Positions 52,942-64,000 of a DNA stretch of 64,000 nucleotides are shown one piece after another. Source of the DNA: Cylindrodendrum hubeiense (lineage: Eukaryota; Ascomycota; Sordariomycetes; Hypocreales; Nectriaceae); assembly GCA_014621425.1 (NCBI GenBank), contig JAANBB010000113.1:37724-101723 (forward strand), read 5' to 3'. The notes below the pieces were generated by a model. That model worked only from the letters and a program-made list of their open reading frames with translations. It ran no database searches and was not told the DNA's origin. The position numbers and the translations under genes are program-made. Positions within the stretch are counted from its first letter, which is position 1. Each line of letters starts with the position of its first letter.

Positions 52942-55348
52942 ATGGACGGCTCGACCATTGTGGCCGCTGGTGGGGCGGCTTCCATGAGCCCGACCAGCCC
53001 CGTCAGTTCTCGCCACGGCCACGGCAACGGCAACGGCCACGGCGCAATTAAGCGCAAGAGAAGCAGCATGGCTGGCCTCGAGAGTAGTCCGGGGAGCATC
53101 ATTGACGATGAACATGGCGATCACGAGAAGAAGCGCCAGCCCGGCGTCAAGAGAGCCTGCAACGAGTGTCGCCAGCAGAAGGTGAGTCAATCCGGTTCCT
53201 CTACTGAATCTAGTCGCCCTCTAGACCACGCGCAGGTCGCTGACTAGGCCCTTTCAACGGACAATAGCTTCGCTGCGATGTCGTACAGGACCCCTTCCAG
53301 AGCTGTTCGCGGTGTAATCGTCTCAAGCTGGACTGCAAGATCGAGTCCAACTTCAAGCGCATAGGAAAGCGATCCAAGCACGCCGAGATGGAGAAGGAAA
53401 TTGATCGTTTGCGCCGCAACATCAACCGCGCCAAGTCACAGGGCTATGTCTTGGACGGGGGGGACGACGAGATGGACTCCCCCATTGCTCAGAGCAACCC
53501 AACATACACGCATACTCATACCCGCAACCCATCATTGATGGGCTCTGACGAGGCTGTCTCCTCACTATTGCATCTCAAGCGGGGAGGAAACTACAATGTG
53601 CCCCGATATACACATGAGCTGGAGAACGTACAATTGACCGAGGAAAACGTCACGAACCTCTTCCTCGAGTTCTTCAATTTCTATCACCAGTTCTTGCCGT
53701 TTCTCAACCCCCAGCAGCCGCCCGACCAATACCATCAGCAACACCCTCTTCTTTTCTGGTCCATCATTGCCGTCGCTGCCCGTCGCTTTAGCCCCCAAAA
53801 CGTTCCAAACCTGCTCAACAATCTTTCCGGCCCCTTGACGCGATTCCTATGGTCAACGATAGGGGAGGTTCCCAGCAATTACTATGTGGTTAAGGGAATG
53901 TGCTTGTTGTGTACCTGGCCCTTGCCGACTAGCACGACTTCATCAGATCCTACCCATATTCTATGTGGTGTCATGATGAAGACTGCAACTGGTATTGGAC
54001 TCCACCGACCGAATCATATCCAAGATTTCTCCAGGGTTTCAGTTGAGCTGAATAAGGAGCAGCTTAGTGACCGTGTCACGACGTGGGCAGTATGCAACAT
54101 CGTTGCGCAATCAGTCGGCACCGGATATGGCCAGCCGGCATCGAGTCTCTATGACTGGACCTTGGCTACGAGGCCGGGAGACGATGGCTCGTTCCAACTA
54201 TCACCCGAACTGGAGGCTAGATTGCAGATCGAGAGATTCTGTGACAAGGTGTCGAAAGAAATGTACAGCAATGCCAGCGATCCGCGAGGAGTTGCCGGTG
54301 ATGAACACCGAGCCATGTTGATGCGAGTTTATCGTCGAGACTATGCAGAACTCCACGCCTTTACTATGTCCCAGGATCTGGGCCCTATCATCAACTTGCA
54401 TATGAGGGCCGCGGCCCTCCACATGCGCCTAGCCGGATTCTTCGACTCAAGTAAGACGCCTGGATATATGGATGATCTCATGGGCCTTTGGCGAGCAACC
54501 ACTTGTTTCCTCGACGACGTACTTGAGGTGGACAAGGTGACGAGCCCTCGTGACAGTATCGGTGGCACTTTTCTGCTATATGCTACCAACTATATTAACC
54601 AAATGATGGTTGCCGCTGGCTTTGCTCTTCTCAAGCTGATGAGATCATTCTTCGCCAAGACAATCGACTTTCACCGCGGCCGCAACCTGTTCCATCAAAC
54701 AATTCGGGCCATTCGAGCCACGAGCGTCGTTAACAACGATTTGCAATGGCGATTGGCCGAGTTGATGGTGCAGATGTGGAATGGCGCCCGGCTTGATAGC
54801 AATCAACAGTCGTTCAACAGCAATGACGACTCCCCGATCCAAATGGACGACAGCCTGCAGCTCAAGGTGCGATGTCGTCATAGCATGAGTCTTGTGTTTG
54901 ACTCAGTTTGGCGATGGAGGGAAGACTATCAGGCTATTGGGCGAGGGAACATAGATGGTAAGTCGCCTGGTATCTGTAATCCATGTAAAGCGCTTCTTTT
55001 CCGTTTGTCTGTACTGCTCTGCTGGAACACGATACTAACAGGACTGTGAAACCAGCCGCGAAGCAACCCACAAACCCAGACTCCGCCAATGAGTCTTCGG
55101 CTTCATCGACGCATTTGGATAGTACGCTGATGCCGTCGAATGTTCTCCCTACGTCCAACATGCTCACTACCAACGGCGCCTTGACTCCGAGTGCAACTGG
55201 CCTCTCAGTCCCATCATCAGCACCGAATGGTTTGATGGGAATGAATTACGGTGAAACGAACTACGACTTCTTCGACCCACAACACTGGATGTTGGACGGC
55301 CTTCTCGACTTTAACTATACCTTTGTACCTGCCTTGGAAGGCGCGTAG
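52942..55348 (+). CDS. Zn(II)2Cys6 transcription factor, Leu3-like zinc cluster
   Basis: Exons 52942-53181, 53268-54957 and 55056-55348 give 740 aa. The 86-bp first intron lies inside the zinc cluster. Removing it gives CNECRQQK|LRCDVVQDPFQS then CSRCNRLKLDC, with spacing C-x2-C-x6-C-x9-C-x2-C-x6-C (about residues 74-104). A basic linker (FKRIGKRSKHAEM) and a coiled-coil helix (EKEIDRLRRNI) follow, an arrangement seen in Leu3-type regulators. The fungal-specific domain covers about 180-560 (FLEFFNFYHQFLPFL, GLHRPNHIQDF). The C-terminus is Ser/Thr/Asn-rich and ends with an acidic, aromatic tail (YDFFDPQHWMLDGLLDFNY) that looks like an activation domain. Nuclear. Whether it controls branched-chain amino acid genes, as yeast Leu3 does, cannot be told. 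Confidence 0.9.
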
Positions 55349-56731
55349 CGTAGCATGTACATGCTATTGTGAATAGGATTGCTGAGCCGGAGCCCAGCCA
55401 GGATGGGACGATATTTTGACACGACTTCCCACGGCTAGCGGTGCGATTGAGCTTTGATTCAGATGTCGGCGACAGTGTTCGCCAAGGGGAAAAAGCTGGA
55501 GTACGAGGTGATTTTGTACTAAACAAAAGCGCCGCAGCAGAACCGCGTTTTGATAGGCCCAATGCGCTCGTTTGACTTTGTATTTTTTTTTGTGTCTCTT
55601 GAACTCGGGAAAGCTCATTGAGGCACCACTACCCTTGTTCAACGTATGGTCTCGGGGACATATATTAGCTGACAGATCAGCATGGATTGCTGGAATGGAT
55701 GGTTCGGATGGTGGGAAAAGAGGTTCAGATTTGTATGCAGCATGATGGAATGCGAAAATGTTTAATTACGTACCCGTCTCTTACTGGCAGGTGGTCCTTT
55801 GTTCACGGTTTCGGGTTTCGTTTCTTCATCGTTGGTTCTATATGTGTGTAGTCTTGTGGAGAATGGTGTCGCAGGAGGAAATGAGAGGGCGCAGCCACCC
55901 AAATTTTCCGGGAACGTCACTGCGCGAAATACAACTGAAGAGGGGATAACAGGGTTGACGAAGGCTTCGAGTACCGTATACTTGGAAGTTTTGACCAACG
56001 TACACTGGTTGTTGAGCCGAGCCCGTATCGGGGATCGTTTCAAGACTACATCCGTCTGTGAGATTGCCATGTTTCGGACAACGCACCACCAGGAATCTAA
56101 GATTGGCTCCGTTGTGCGTTGATGCGACTGCGACTTGTTAGTTGTTGAGGCTATGTTGTCGGATGGAGTTGACGGATGTAGTTCACGGTCGGGTGAATCG
56201 CCGTGGTGGATTTAGTCCCCAGCGAGAGGCAATTACCAACATATGCCAGTGTGGCTGGTTCCTGTGGCTATGTTGCCGGGCGTAGCTCTGACTGGTCGCG
56301 CCAATGGGGGTTGTGGACTTGGTTGTCAATGGGAGGTAATTACCAGCGTGATAAGCCCCGACGGGCGTTTGGGATATGGAGAAAAGCAGTTGAATGAAAA
56401 TGAAAGGGTTGCGGTGTTGGTTGAGAGTGTTTGTCGTCGCCGCGGATGCAAGGAACGAAGCTGATTGCGCCACAGCCGCTGGTGCTGCTGTTCCTTGCGG
56501 CACACAGACAAAAAGCCGTTCTGGAAGCGTTAGGGCCAACACGGACTTGACATCATGCGAGGGACCAAGTTTCAGGCACATTGGTGTGGAGGGGGGCGCA
56601 ATACCAATACCGCCACGGCGTGATGGGGAGGCGCTGTGGACAAGTCTCTCTCAGCGCAACGGGAGGATCATGGCGCTGCGGGAGGATTGCAGTCCTTGCC
56701 GGCACGCGTAGGTAAGGTAGGCAAGTGAGCC

Positions 56732-56780
56732 GTTGGCAGTTGGTAGTTGTCAGTTGGCAATTGGCAGTTGGCAGTTGAGG
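56732..56780. repeat. 7-bp TTGGCAG-type tandem repeat
   Basis: Near-perfect consecutive copies of (C/A)AGTTGG-like units: GTTGGCAGTTGGTAG, then CAGTTGGCAATTGGCAGTTG. It sits in non-coding sequence downstream of the second Zn2Cys6 gene. Confidence 0.7.
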
Positions 56781-57673
56781 TTGACGGGGATGGTGGTGGT
56801 ACCTGCCAGGGCTACTCGCCAACAGACGGAGAAGGCGCACTGGACTCCAAGACTCCAGGTTTCCACGTCTCCCATTGGCAGGTCTCTCACCATCGGCAGG
56901 TCTCTCTCACCATCGGCAGTTTCTACACATTCAGATGCCCAGAAGACGCCTACGGTGGATTTCTCGTCCAAGTCGGCCGCCGTAAAGGCCGGAGGCGGTG
57001 GTAACACCCAGGTCGGCTATTGCGGCCAGGCCCTGGCCAAGGCCGCGCCAACGGTCCGCGAAGCGTCAAAGACAAACCAGAGCCTCACGTTAAGCGCCTT
57101 CAACAGACGAGGTGGAAAACATGCCCGCCGTTCAAGGCTGCGCGAGGCTGCACGAGGCTGCACAAGGCAGCCCTCTCGGGAGCCTTGGGCTGTGCGAAGG
57201 CACTTCTGACGGGCTAGCATGGTTCCATCCGCAGCAGCCGGGGCAACCCAGGGCAACCTTAGATGGATGACACTGGCGCGTGACACCATCGGAAGTAAAG
57301 CCGCACGGAATCCGGAGCAGCAGAGTGGGATGGATTGCCCTAGGGCTGCTTCTTGACAGCCCATGACAAGCCGGGACACGGCCGCACTGGCAGCTGGCAG
57401 TTGGCTGGTGCTAACGGAACGCGAGCAAGGAGGAACCAACAGACCAACAGACCAACAGTCGCCAACCACACGCCCCCCTCAGAGATGTGAAACCCGCGCC
57501 ATAGATCTAAACCAGGATACGCCCTCCAATCCTCGCGGCGGCGGAAGAGAAAGACTCGGCGCGCCGTTGGGTCTTGTTGGGCCAAGTGCCGGGAGGATTC
57601 GTGAAACCCGCTTTGAGATCGTTGAGGTGGTGTGCCAGACGGCGGCAGTCGAAGCAACACGAGCCAGTGCCTT

Positions 57674-57861
57674 TACTCCAGATACTCCAGATACTCCAAG
57701 TACTCCATGTACTTTAGGTACTCTACCGAGCAGGTACTCTACCGAACAGGTACTCCATGTACTCCGCGTACTCCCGCCACTCCAGCCACTCCACGAAGTC
57801 TAGGTACTCCAGGTACTCCATGTACTCCATGTACTCCAGATGCTCCAGACACTTCGGGTAC
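57674..57861. repeat. degenerate 9-bp minisatellite (TACTCCAGA/TACTCCATG)
   Basis: About 188 bp made of roughly twenty diverged TACTCCxxx units. Because the unit is 9 bp, all frames stay in phase. The plus strand reads TPCTPCTPD-like tripeptides and the minus strand GVHGVHGVPGVP-like tripeptides. There is no start/stop or splice evidence for a real protein around it. Confidence 0.85.
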
Positions 57862-60619
57862 GTCTCCAATGCCGATGACTCGACGGGCAGTGTTTTCATG
57901 TCTTCCCCAGGGCCATCCTTGTGAGAACAAGGGGAAATCAGGCTGTGGTACCCTCGAATACCGAACAGTCACCTCTGTACAGTCGCCTTTGCGTACAGCG
58001 CATTGCCTCGCAGCAGGCAGGCAAGCCCTGTGATCCGTCCCGAAGAGCTGGGTATTCGCCACAATTGCTGAAACTCGAGGCACAAGCGGAGGACAGCGCC
58101 TACATGTCCTACATGTCATACATGGCCTACTCGGTCCGGCTCTATGAATAGCTATACATGAACTTTTGAACGAGAACAATGCCGTCACAGTGGTCCCATA
58201 ATGCAGGAGGACGCAACAACCTGAAGTTACTTGGAGGACTTTTTTTTCTCTTCAAGAAAGGGAGGGCTGCAAACGGCGTCTATAGGCTCTTGCCTAAGGC
58301 GAGGGACTCCCGAGCATCATCTGCGCGAAGCAAGTATCGGTGAGAGGAGTGGACGACGGCAATGGGATGGAATGGGAGGGAGGGATGGATGGATACCCTC
58401 CGAGACGCCCCCCATCCCACAACACCCGCAAACCGGGACGAATGACGGGCGTCCAACCCAAGAGAGGCGTACAGACAATGTGCCGTGGTGGATATGGGCC
58501 GAACCCCAAACCCAAACCTGCGCGGAGGATGAGCGAGCAAGAGCCTGCCGTTCTACATACGGGCACTGACTGGTGCGTTCATCGCGGAGTCAGTGTGATG
58601 TGTGTCCACCCACCCTTCGACAGTGACAGCCATCAATCGGAAATGCCGAGGCCGTGAGCGTGCTCGTACTCAACTCACTGATCAGATCAAGGGGCTCGGG
58701 TGGAGAGACCGAATAGGTAAACGCCGAGAAAAGCCTCTGACCGTGGCAGTATGGGGAACCGTTGCAAACTGCTTGTTGACATGGCATCGCGGACGCTTAG
58801 TGGCTTCCCTGGACCCTCCGTTCTCCAGTATTCATTCCCCGAAAGCACCCCTTTTTCAGATGAGGGAGGAGGATAGCCTCTGTTGGCCAACAAACAAACC
58901 TGCCTGACTCGATCCTAGCACCTAGCACCCAGCACCCAGCCGCGCCAGCTGCCCAGAACATCTTTCGCCGAAGGCCCTGTTCACAATGCTAGCTCTTTGG
59001 AAGGGGGTGGGGTAGGGTTCAGTGGCGCCTGATGTCCAATGCTGTCAATCATCGAGAGTCCCTGCTGGCGTCTGAATGGAGGGGCCGAGGAGCCAACCTG
59101 AGCAGGTACCACCGCACGATGGATGGCCATGAGATTGGCTTCTGACGAGGTGGTACCCTGACGATGATCGGCCGATAGATGAGTTCGAGGGGCGCTACCT
59201 TTGCGGAGGAATCGAATAGCAAGGCTGAGTCGCTCAAGGGTCGGTTCTTGTGGGGGATGTGTGACTTCGCCAGGGTGGGATGAGGGGGGGCGGAAAACAG
59301 CCAGGAGCAACACCCAGAAACAAGTAAACGCAGAAGCTACCGGTGTCGCATCTCTCTTGAGCCTCAGCCGCCGGTACTCTGTCGCCTTAACGCCGCTTCT
59401 TGATGCTCGATGGCCGGCAATAGAATCCGCGACGTGGCCCTCTGGCAATGAACCCACCACCACACAGCCCATGGCCTGCACGGAGGTGGGCTCTGTGCTT
59501 CGCCTGGAAAGGGTTGCTGCCCGCAACATACGAGTGACAGCGCAGGATCATCGAGCCCGACCCGAGGGTTTGGTACCGCTCAATCTGCATGAAGCCCCGA
59601 GGCATGACTCGAAAGGCTGAGGACGGAGGAGGAGGAGAAGGAGGGTGGGTGGAGGCGCTTCAGCCTTCAGGGGGGCATATACGAACTCTGCCGTTGGATC
59701 CTGAGACGAACAAGCCGCGTCTAAGACTGCCAACGGTAGACGCGGCGAAAGGGCATGCTCCATGGAAGAGCGCGGTGATGGTGATGCATGGCACATAACA
59801 TGGGTATCATGGGGGTGCGGAAGTGTCCAAAAGGCAAACTACTGGACGACTTGGGCGCTTAGAAGTGTGTTAGACCGTTGGTGCGAAGGGGCGGGCAGCG
59901 CGTTGCGCCCAACATGGCTGCAACCAGCAGCCGTTCCGAAGGAGCTTCCGCTTTAGGTGAAGAAGCGCCGTCTCCCAGCGTCGTGCCGTCCCGACAGCTT
60001 GGAAAATTAGATGAATAATAATGAAACAAAGTTGAGGGAAAACGCAACGCAAAAACTGGGCCGCTGCTGCACAAACGCCGGGATCCCGAGGTGGTCGGCC
60101 CGCAGGGGCAGAGCCACAGCCCATCACGACCCATAGTCCCATCTTCCACGGGGGAGAGCACGGCCATGTTCTAGCCTCGCGACTGAATCCCACGAAGGGA
60201 CGAAGTCGCGGGGCGCGAGGCTCGGCCAGCAAGGCGAAGCCCGAATAGCTGAAACAACCAGCGAGGCGATGAATTGTCACGTCACAGGGCTGGCGATGGG
60301 ATTCCGTTCCCCCCCCTGGAGACTGAAGGATCCGAGGAGATCTGCAGGAACCCCAGATCTCGCAGGCAAGGCAGGCAGAGGAGGGCGTGTGACGGGAACA
60401 AACCTGGCAGCAATTAATAAGTACAGGATGCACGTAGTATAGCACCATGGCCTACATGAGCAACACGAAGCGGGCAGCAAGTGGCAAGCACGGCGGCGTC
60501 ATCGAAGGATGCGGCACTTGGACTTGGCCTGGTCGATCAGGGGATGGGGAGGGGCGGCGGGGACGGGGACGGGGACGGGTGACAGGCTGGACGAGGCGGA
60601 GGGCGGAGGGCAATGGAGA

Positions 60620-60650
60620 GAGAGCGGGAGAGCGGGAGAGCGGGAGAGCG
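60620..60650. repeat. 8-bp GAGAGCGG tandem repeat
   Basis: Almost four perfect head-to-tail copies of GAGAGCGG in non-coding sequence, next to a GGGACGGGGACGGGGACG run at about 60559-60577. Confidence 0.8.
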
Positions 60651-60782
60651 TCCATCCATCAGTACACGGCCAGCAGCAAACAGAGCAGAGTCAGGCTGGC
60701 CCATGCGAATGCGATGCGATACTGGAGTTTATCGGCGACCAGGCCACGGCCAGGACTGCGGCTGTGGATGTGATGTGCCCAC

Positions 60783-60826
60783 CAGGTCCAGCCCAGGTCC
60801 AGCCCAGGTCCAGCCCAGGTCCAGCC
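60783..60826. repeat. 11-bp CAGGTCCAGCC tandem repeat, four copies
   Basis: Four perfect consecutive copies with no interruption. Just downstream, 60961-60984 holds three copies of CTGCTGAG. Confidence 0.9.
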
Positions 60827-61683
60827 CACCCATATCCTGGCCTCTGAACAAACCGGCGAGCATATCTGATGAGTTCATTGTGGAGTGAGCAGCGAGCACG
60901 CCGTGAGTAAAAGGGCCTGATGGAGGGATGGGTGAATGGACGGATGGATCGATGACTGCGCTGCTGAGCTGCTGAGCTGCTGAGCGAAGCCCAAGACAAG
61001 ACCACGGGGTGTGTGTGGAGAGGACTCAAAGTAGGAATAAGGTGGAAAGTGGGTGTGCGGATACGGGACGTGGGTGTGCGTTGGCAGTGGGCAGTGAAAG
61101 TTCGCTTACAGCCCTGGCGGTACCCAATGGCTGCCCTCTTCACACATCTAGACGCGCGCGTACCCTTACCGCATGCGGCATGGCGCGGCAGCCGGAGCGC
61201 GCGCCCATTGGCCCGCGGGTGAGGTGGGCATGGGGGGAGGGGTGGCTGGAAGCTGGCCAACCGCAGGCCGGCGTTGCTCCAGGCCAAGCACGCGCTAGGC
61301 CCAGAGCGGAGCAGGGAAGGCATGGGGCGGCAGGGGTGCCCTGGGTTTGCGTACTAGACGTGGGTGGGCGCAGCGGGCCTACCCCTGCCTAGCGCGTCCC
61401 GACAGTTCGGTACGCCAAGGCCGGGGCGGGTCGGCCAGGGTCGGCAACTGCGCCCTGACTGGCCGGGGCCGGGGCCGTATTTCTCGCGCCGGGTACGTAC
61501 CGCCCGTAGCGGTACTGCACCGCGAGGTGTCCGTGATCCCGCCGGTTGCCCGTTTTCCCTCAGCAGGCCAGCGTCCAGCAACCAGCGTCCAGTGTCCAGC
61601 AACCAGCTCGACACAGCAAGGCAGCACGTCGCTCGCGGCACGCAGCTCCCAGCCGAGCACCACTCACACAACTAACACAACTC

Positions 61684-61715
61684 ACGCGCGCGCACACACA
61701 CACGCGCACACACAC
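61684..61715. repeat. alternating CG/CA dinucleotide tract
   Basis: A strictly alternating purine/pyrimidine run of CGCGCG followed by CACACACACA, then CGCGCACACACACA. Such tracts can adopt Z-DNA under negative supercoiling. It lies in non-coding sequence. Confidence 0.75.
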
Positions 61716-62608
61716 TCCCGCACGGAGACCACTCTGACACTGCACAGCCTGCACAGCGCAACGCTGGTACAGTACCTGGGACCGGTTCCCACCCTCCCTG
61801 CCATGGTGCTGCTGCTACTCCCCCTCCACCTTTCGAAGGCCCCTTGTCCCGTCCAGCGCCATGTTGCGTGGGTTCTCTTGCGCGGCGACGAGTCGGCGAG
61901 TGGTAGGTAGGCGATTCCTCCCTTGCCCGTCTCGCTGCCCGTCTCGCTGCTGCCCGTCTCGCCGCCCGCCTCTCTCGCCCTCCCGCGGATTTGCACACAC
62001 TGTACGGATCAGGCAGGCGGGCCCAGTCTGGTCCCGTCTGGTCCAGTCCAACAGCTCTGCTTGCTTGGTCCCATGGGCCCTTGGTCCCGGTCCCCTACAG
62101 AGTGGACTCGTCTGTTGCGTTGTTCTGCGCCGTACGGCGAGCAATTGCATGCGAGGCGCGCGACGCGGCAGCTGCCCTCATGATGCTCAAGATTAGGTCC
62201 GTCCTGGACCGGGGGCGGGAGGTTCCCTGGGGGTGGGCTTTGGCCGTACGAAGTAGACGTTTGATCGGACGGCGGCAGAGCGTCCCGTCGTTGGCTCCTT
62301 GCGCCGTGAGAGGCGAGCGAGGGCCCATGGCCCATGGCTGACGGGCAGCGGGCAGCAGGCATCGGAAGGCGGGAAACGGCTCCCGCAACACATGCCCGAC
62401 TGGCGCTATCTGCTGTCACTCGATATTGATCGCCTTGGCCAAGGTCTGAGAGACCCAGGCAAACACCCAGGCAAACAGGTGGAGATAGGGCATCGCAAGA
62501 ATCTCTTTCTAGAGCCGGCAGGGGGGAGGGGACCCTACCACGGTCCGAGCTTCGCTGTCCACGGTCTGTTGTCTCCTCCGACCGTTCGAGTGTCTCGCAG
62601 CACTGTGT

Positions 62609-62710
62609 CAGTCCGTCCATCAAGCCAGTCCGTCAGTCCGCCAGTCCGCCAGTCCGTCTGTCCGTCCGTCAGTTCTGGCCGCTGAGTTCTGGCCGCTGAG
62701 TTCTGGCCGC
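62609..62710. repeat. CAGTCCGTC array followed by a 14-bp GTTCTGGCCGCTGA repeat
   Basis: From 62609 to about 62671 the sequence is built of CAGTCCGTC/CAGTCCGCC variants. It abuts two full copies and a partial third of GTTCTGGCCGCTGA (62672-62710). No coding frame is credible across it. Confidence 0.8.
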
Positions 62711-63220
62711 GCGCTGGGCTGGCCGTGGCCCTATCCTGCCTCGCCCTAAGGAGAGACCCCTGTGCCTATTCAAGATTATGGCGTCCTCGTCCTCGCTCGT
62801 CTGTTCAGGTCGTCGCCCTCCACCCACATCCCAGCACGGTACGGGACGTCACTGGCGCACCCTTTTTCCTGCCGATCTTGAGATCGATGGACGCCAACGG
62901 CCCGCCAGGACACCTCCCGCATTCCTGACTCTGGCCATCTCGTCATTCCGCCGTGCGAGTCCCCCCCCGTCCTGCCCTCTGCTGCGTGCGCGGAGCCGTG
63001 CTCTGGCGAATCGTCTCGGGGCGACGCCAATTGAATGTTCTTCGTGTCTTGTGTTGGCGTGGGCGATGGATTGACGGCGCAACGGCTGGCACTCCCACTT
63101 CGGCCGAATCCTGCCTGCTCTTCCCTCTTCGCTACAGAGCAGACCCTGTCGCATCCCCACCTTGCCGCGTTCCCCATGGCCCAGGCTGGACGCCCTAGTC
63201 GTCCCCTGCTTGTTCTTGCT

Positions 63221-63256
<36 letters not shown>
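63221..63256. repeat. 6-bp TGTGCC repeat, six copies
   Basis: Six perfect TGTGCC units, followed at about 63283-63335 by a second simple-sequence run made of CTGT/CTGG units. Confidence 0.9.
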
Positions 63257-63257
<1 letters not shown>

Positions 63258-64000
63258 CATGCTGTCTGTCGTCTTCTGGTTGTCTGTCTGTCTGGCTGGC
63301 TGGCTCTCTGTCTGGCTCTCTGTCTGGCTGGAGACTGTATTCTCCCCTCCAGCCCCGCCCCAGCCCATCCCAGCCCGGTCGAGTTCAGCCCGCCGCCCCT
63401 ACTGTACGCGGTTCTGTCCCCTCCTCCTCTGGCCATCTGTTCCTCTTCTGGACCCTGCTGGGGGCCGTCCAATGCTGTCCAGGACCTTCTTCTCGACCCG
63501 TTTGCCCATGCTAGCAGCAAACGGGCAAGGCCAATGGCGGCAAATGGAAATACCTTCCGGATCGTGGTGGCCCCCCCCCGTCGACTCCAGACGCCAGAGC
63601 CCTGCCACTTCCGTCTTGTTTCCTTACGCCTCTTTGCGATGGCCCCGATTATCATCTCCAGCCTGGGAAGGCTTTGTCAAGATTCCAGCCGGCTTCGCGA
63701 GTCTTGCCACTCTCTCGCATCCGGCGTTGGCTGAGCGAGTGCCGGCTGGCGATGACCGCATCTCCATTGCGACCCGTTCGTCATCTGCTTGAGCCCGCGC
63801 GCCTGAGACGCTAGCAACACCTCTCGGAGCCGCTTCCGACGGTAGATAGCTGACAGATGGATGAAAACACAAAACCCCAGACGAGCAAGCCCGTCACAGG
63901 TGCAAATGAGGGATGACGAGGAGCCGTCCAAGTAACCGGGCACCGTCGGTGCTGTTTCCCTTCTCGAGGAGTCCGTATCCATCCATCCTCCCATCTACCC

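Larger units (their letters stand above)
55349..64000. other. 8.7-kb GC-rich, repeat-dense region without a credible gene
   Basis: Everything from the end of the Zn2Cys6 gene to the window edge lacks a recognisable product on either strand. The longer open frames (for example 62849-63655 minus and 63162-63734 plus) are Arg/Pro/Ser-rich translations of low-complexity DNA and overlap each other on both strands. Short tandem repeats are unusually frequent from 56.7 kb on, and several are listed separately. It may be the long upstream region of a gene beyond the right edge, a long non-coding transcript, or simply repeat-rich spacer. Confidence 0.5.

Noticed and set aside
62849..63655. 268-codon minus-strand frame
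   Set aside because: Arg/Gly/Thr-rich translation of GC-rich simple sequence (it includes a GTGTGT run encoding TGTGTGTG). It overlaps long plus-strand frames and resembles nothing.
63162..63734. 190-codon plus-strand frames (two phases)
   Set aside because: Pro/Ser/Cys/Leu-rich products driven by TGTGCC and CTGTCTGG repeats, with no splice or start support.

Overview
The window is nuclear DNA from a filamentous ascomycete (Pezizomycotina). Genes are monocistronic, lie on both strands, and carry short introns of about 48-222 bp with GT-AG ends and CTAAC/CTGAC-like branch points. The gene set includes a white-collar blue-light regulator, a Clr5-domain protein and Zn(II)2Cys6 transcription factors, which are typical of this group. 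The protein families and the many intergenic TACCTAGGTA-type palindromes suggest a Sordariomycete, perhaps Hypocreales; that placement is inference. I see no rRNA, tRNA, CRISPR array or intact transposon.

Layout. 0.4-12.2 kb: a serine-rich conserved fungal protein (+); a peroxisomal-type enoyl-CoA hydratase/isomerase (-) divergent from a Clr5-domain protein (+); a mitochondrial D-lactate dehydrogenase (+); and a UPF0183/PHAF1-like protein (-). 13.2-16.5 kb: an amidase-signature enzyme (+) convergent with a small acidic conserved protein (-). 18.1-25.7 kb: a white collar-2 homologue (-) and RAD50 (+). 27.0-35.3 kb: an accessory-looking group of a DHA2-type MFS exporter (+), a flavin monooxygenase (-) divergent from a Zn2Cys6 regulator (+), and a BTB/POZ protein (-). 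35.3-40.5 kb: a gene-poor gap. 40.5-50.8 kb: a UPF0658 Golgi membrane protein (+), an Rmd5/Gid2 E3-ligase subunit (-) divergent from an Stb2/Stb6-like Sin3-binding protein (+), Tim10 (-) and an aldehyde dehydrogenase (-). 52.9-55.3 kb: a second Zn2Cys6 regulator (+). 55.3-64.0 kb: a GC-rich, repeat-rich stretch in which I find no credible gene.

Most genes are independent housekeeping functions: DNA repair (RAD50), mitochondrial import (Tim10), lactate oxidation (DLD), ubiquitin ligase (Rmd5) and chromatin repression (Stb2/6-like). The one stretch whose genes may act together is 27-34 kb. There an exporter, a tailoring oxygenase and a pathway-type regulator sit side by side, and the oxygenase/regulator promoter holds clustered CGG triplets. 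This is a hypothesis from context, with no backbone synthase in view. Exon structures were worked out by hand from splice signals and reading-frame continuity; all lengths given are for those models.
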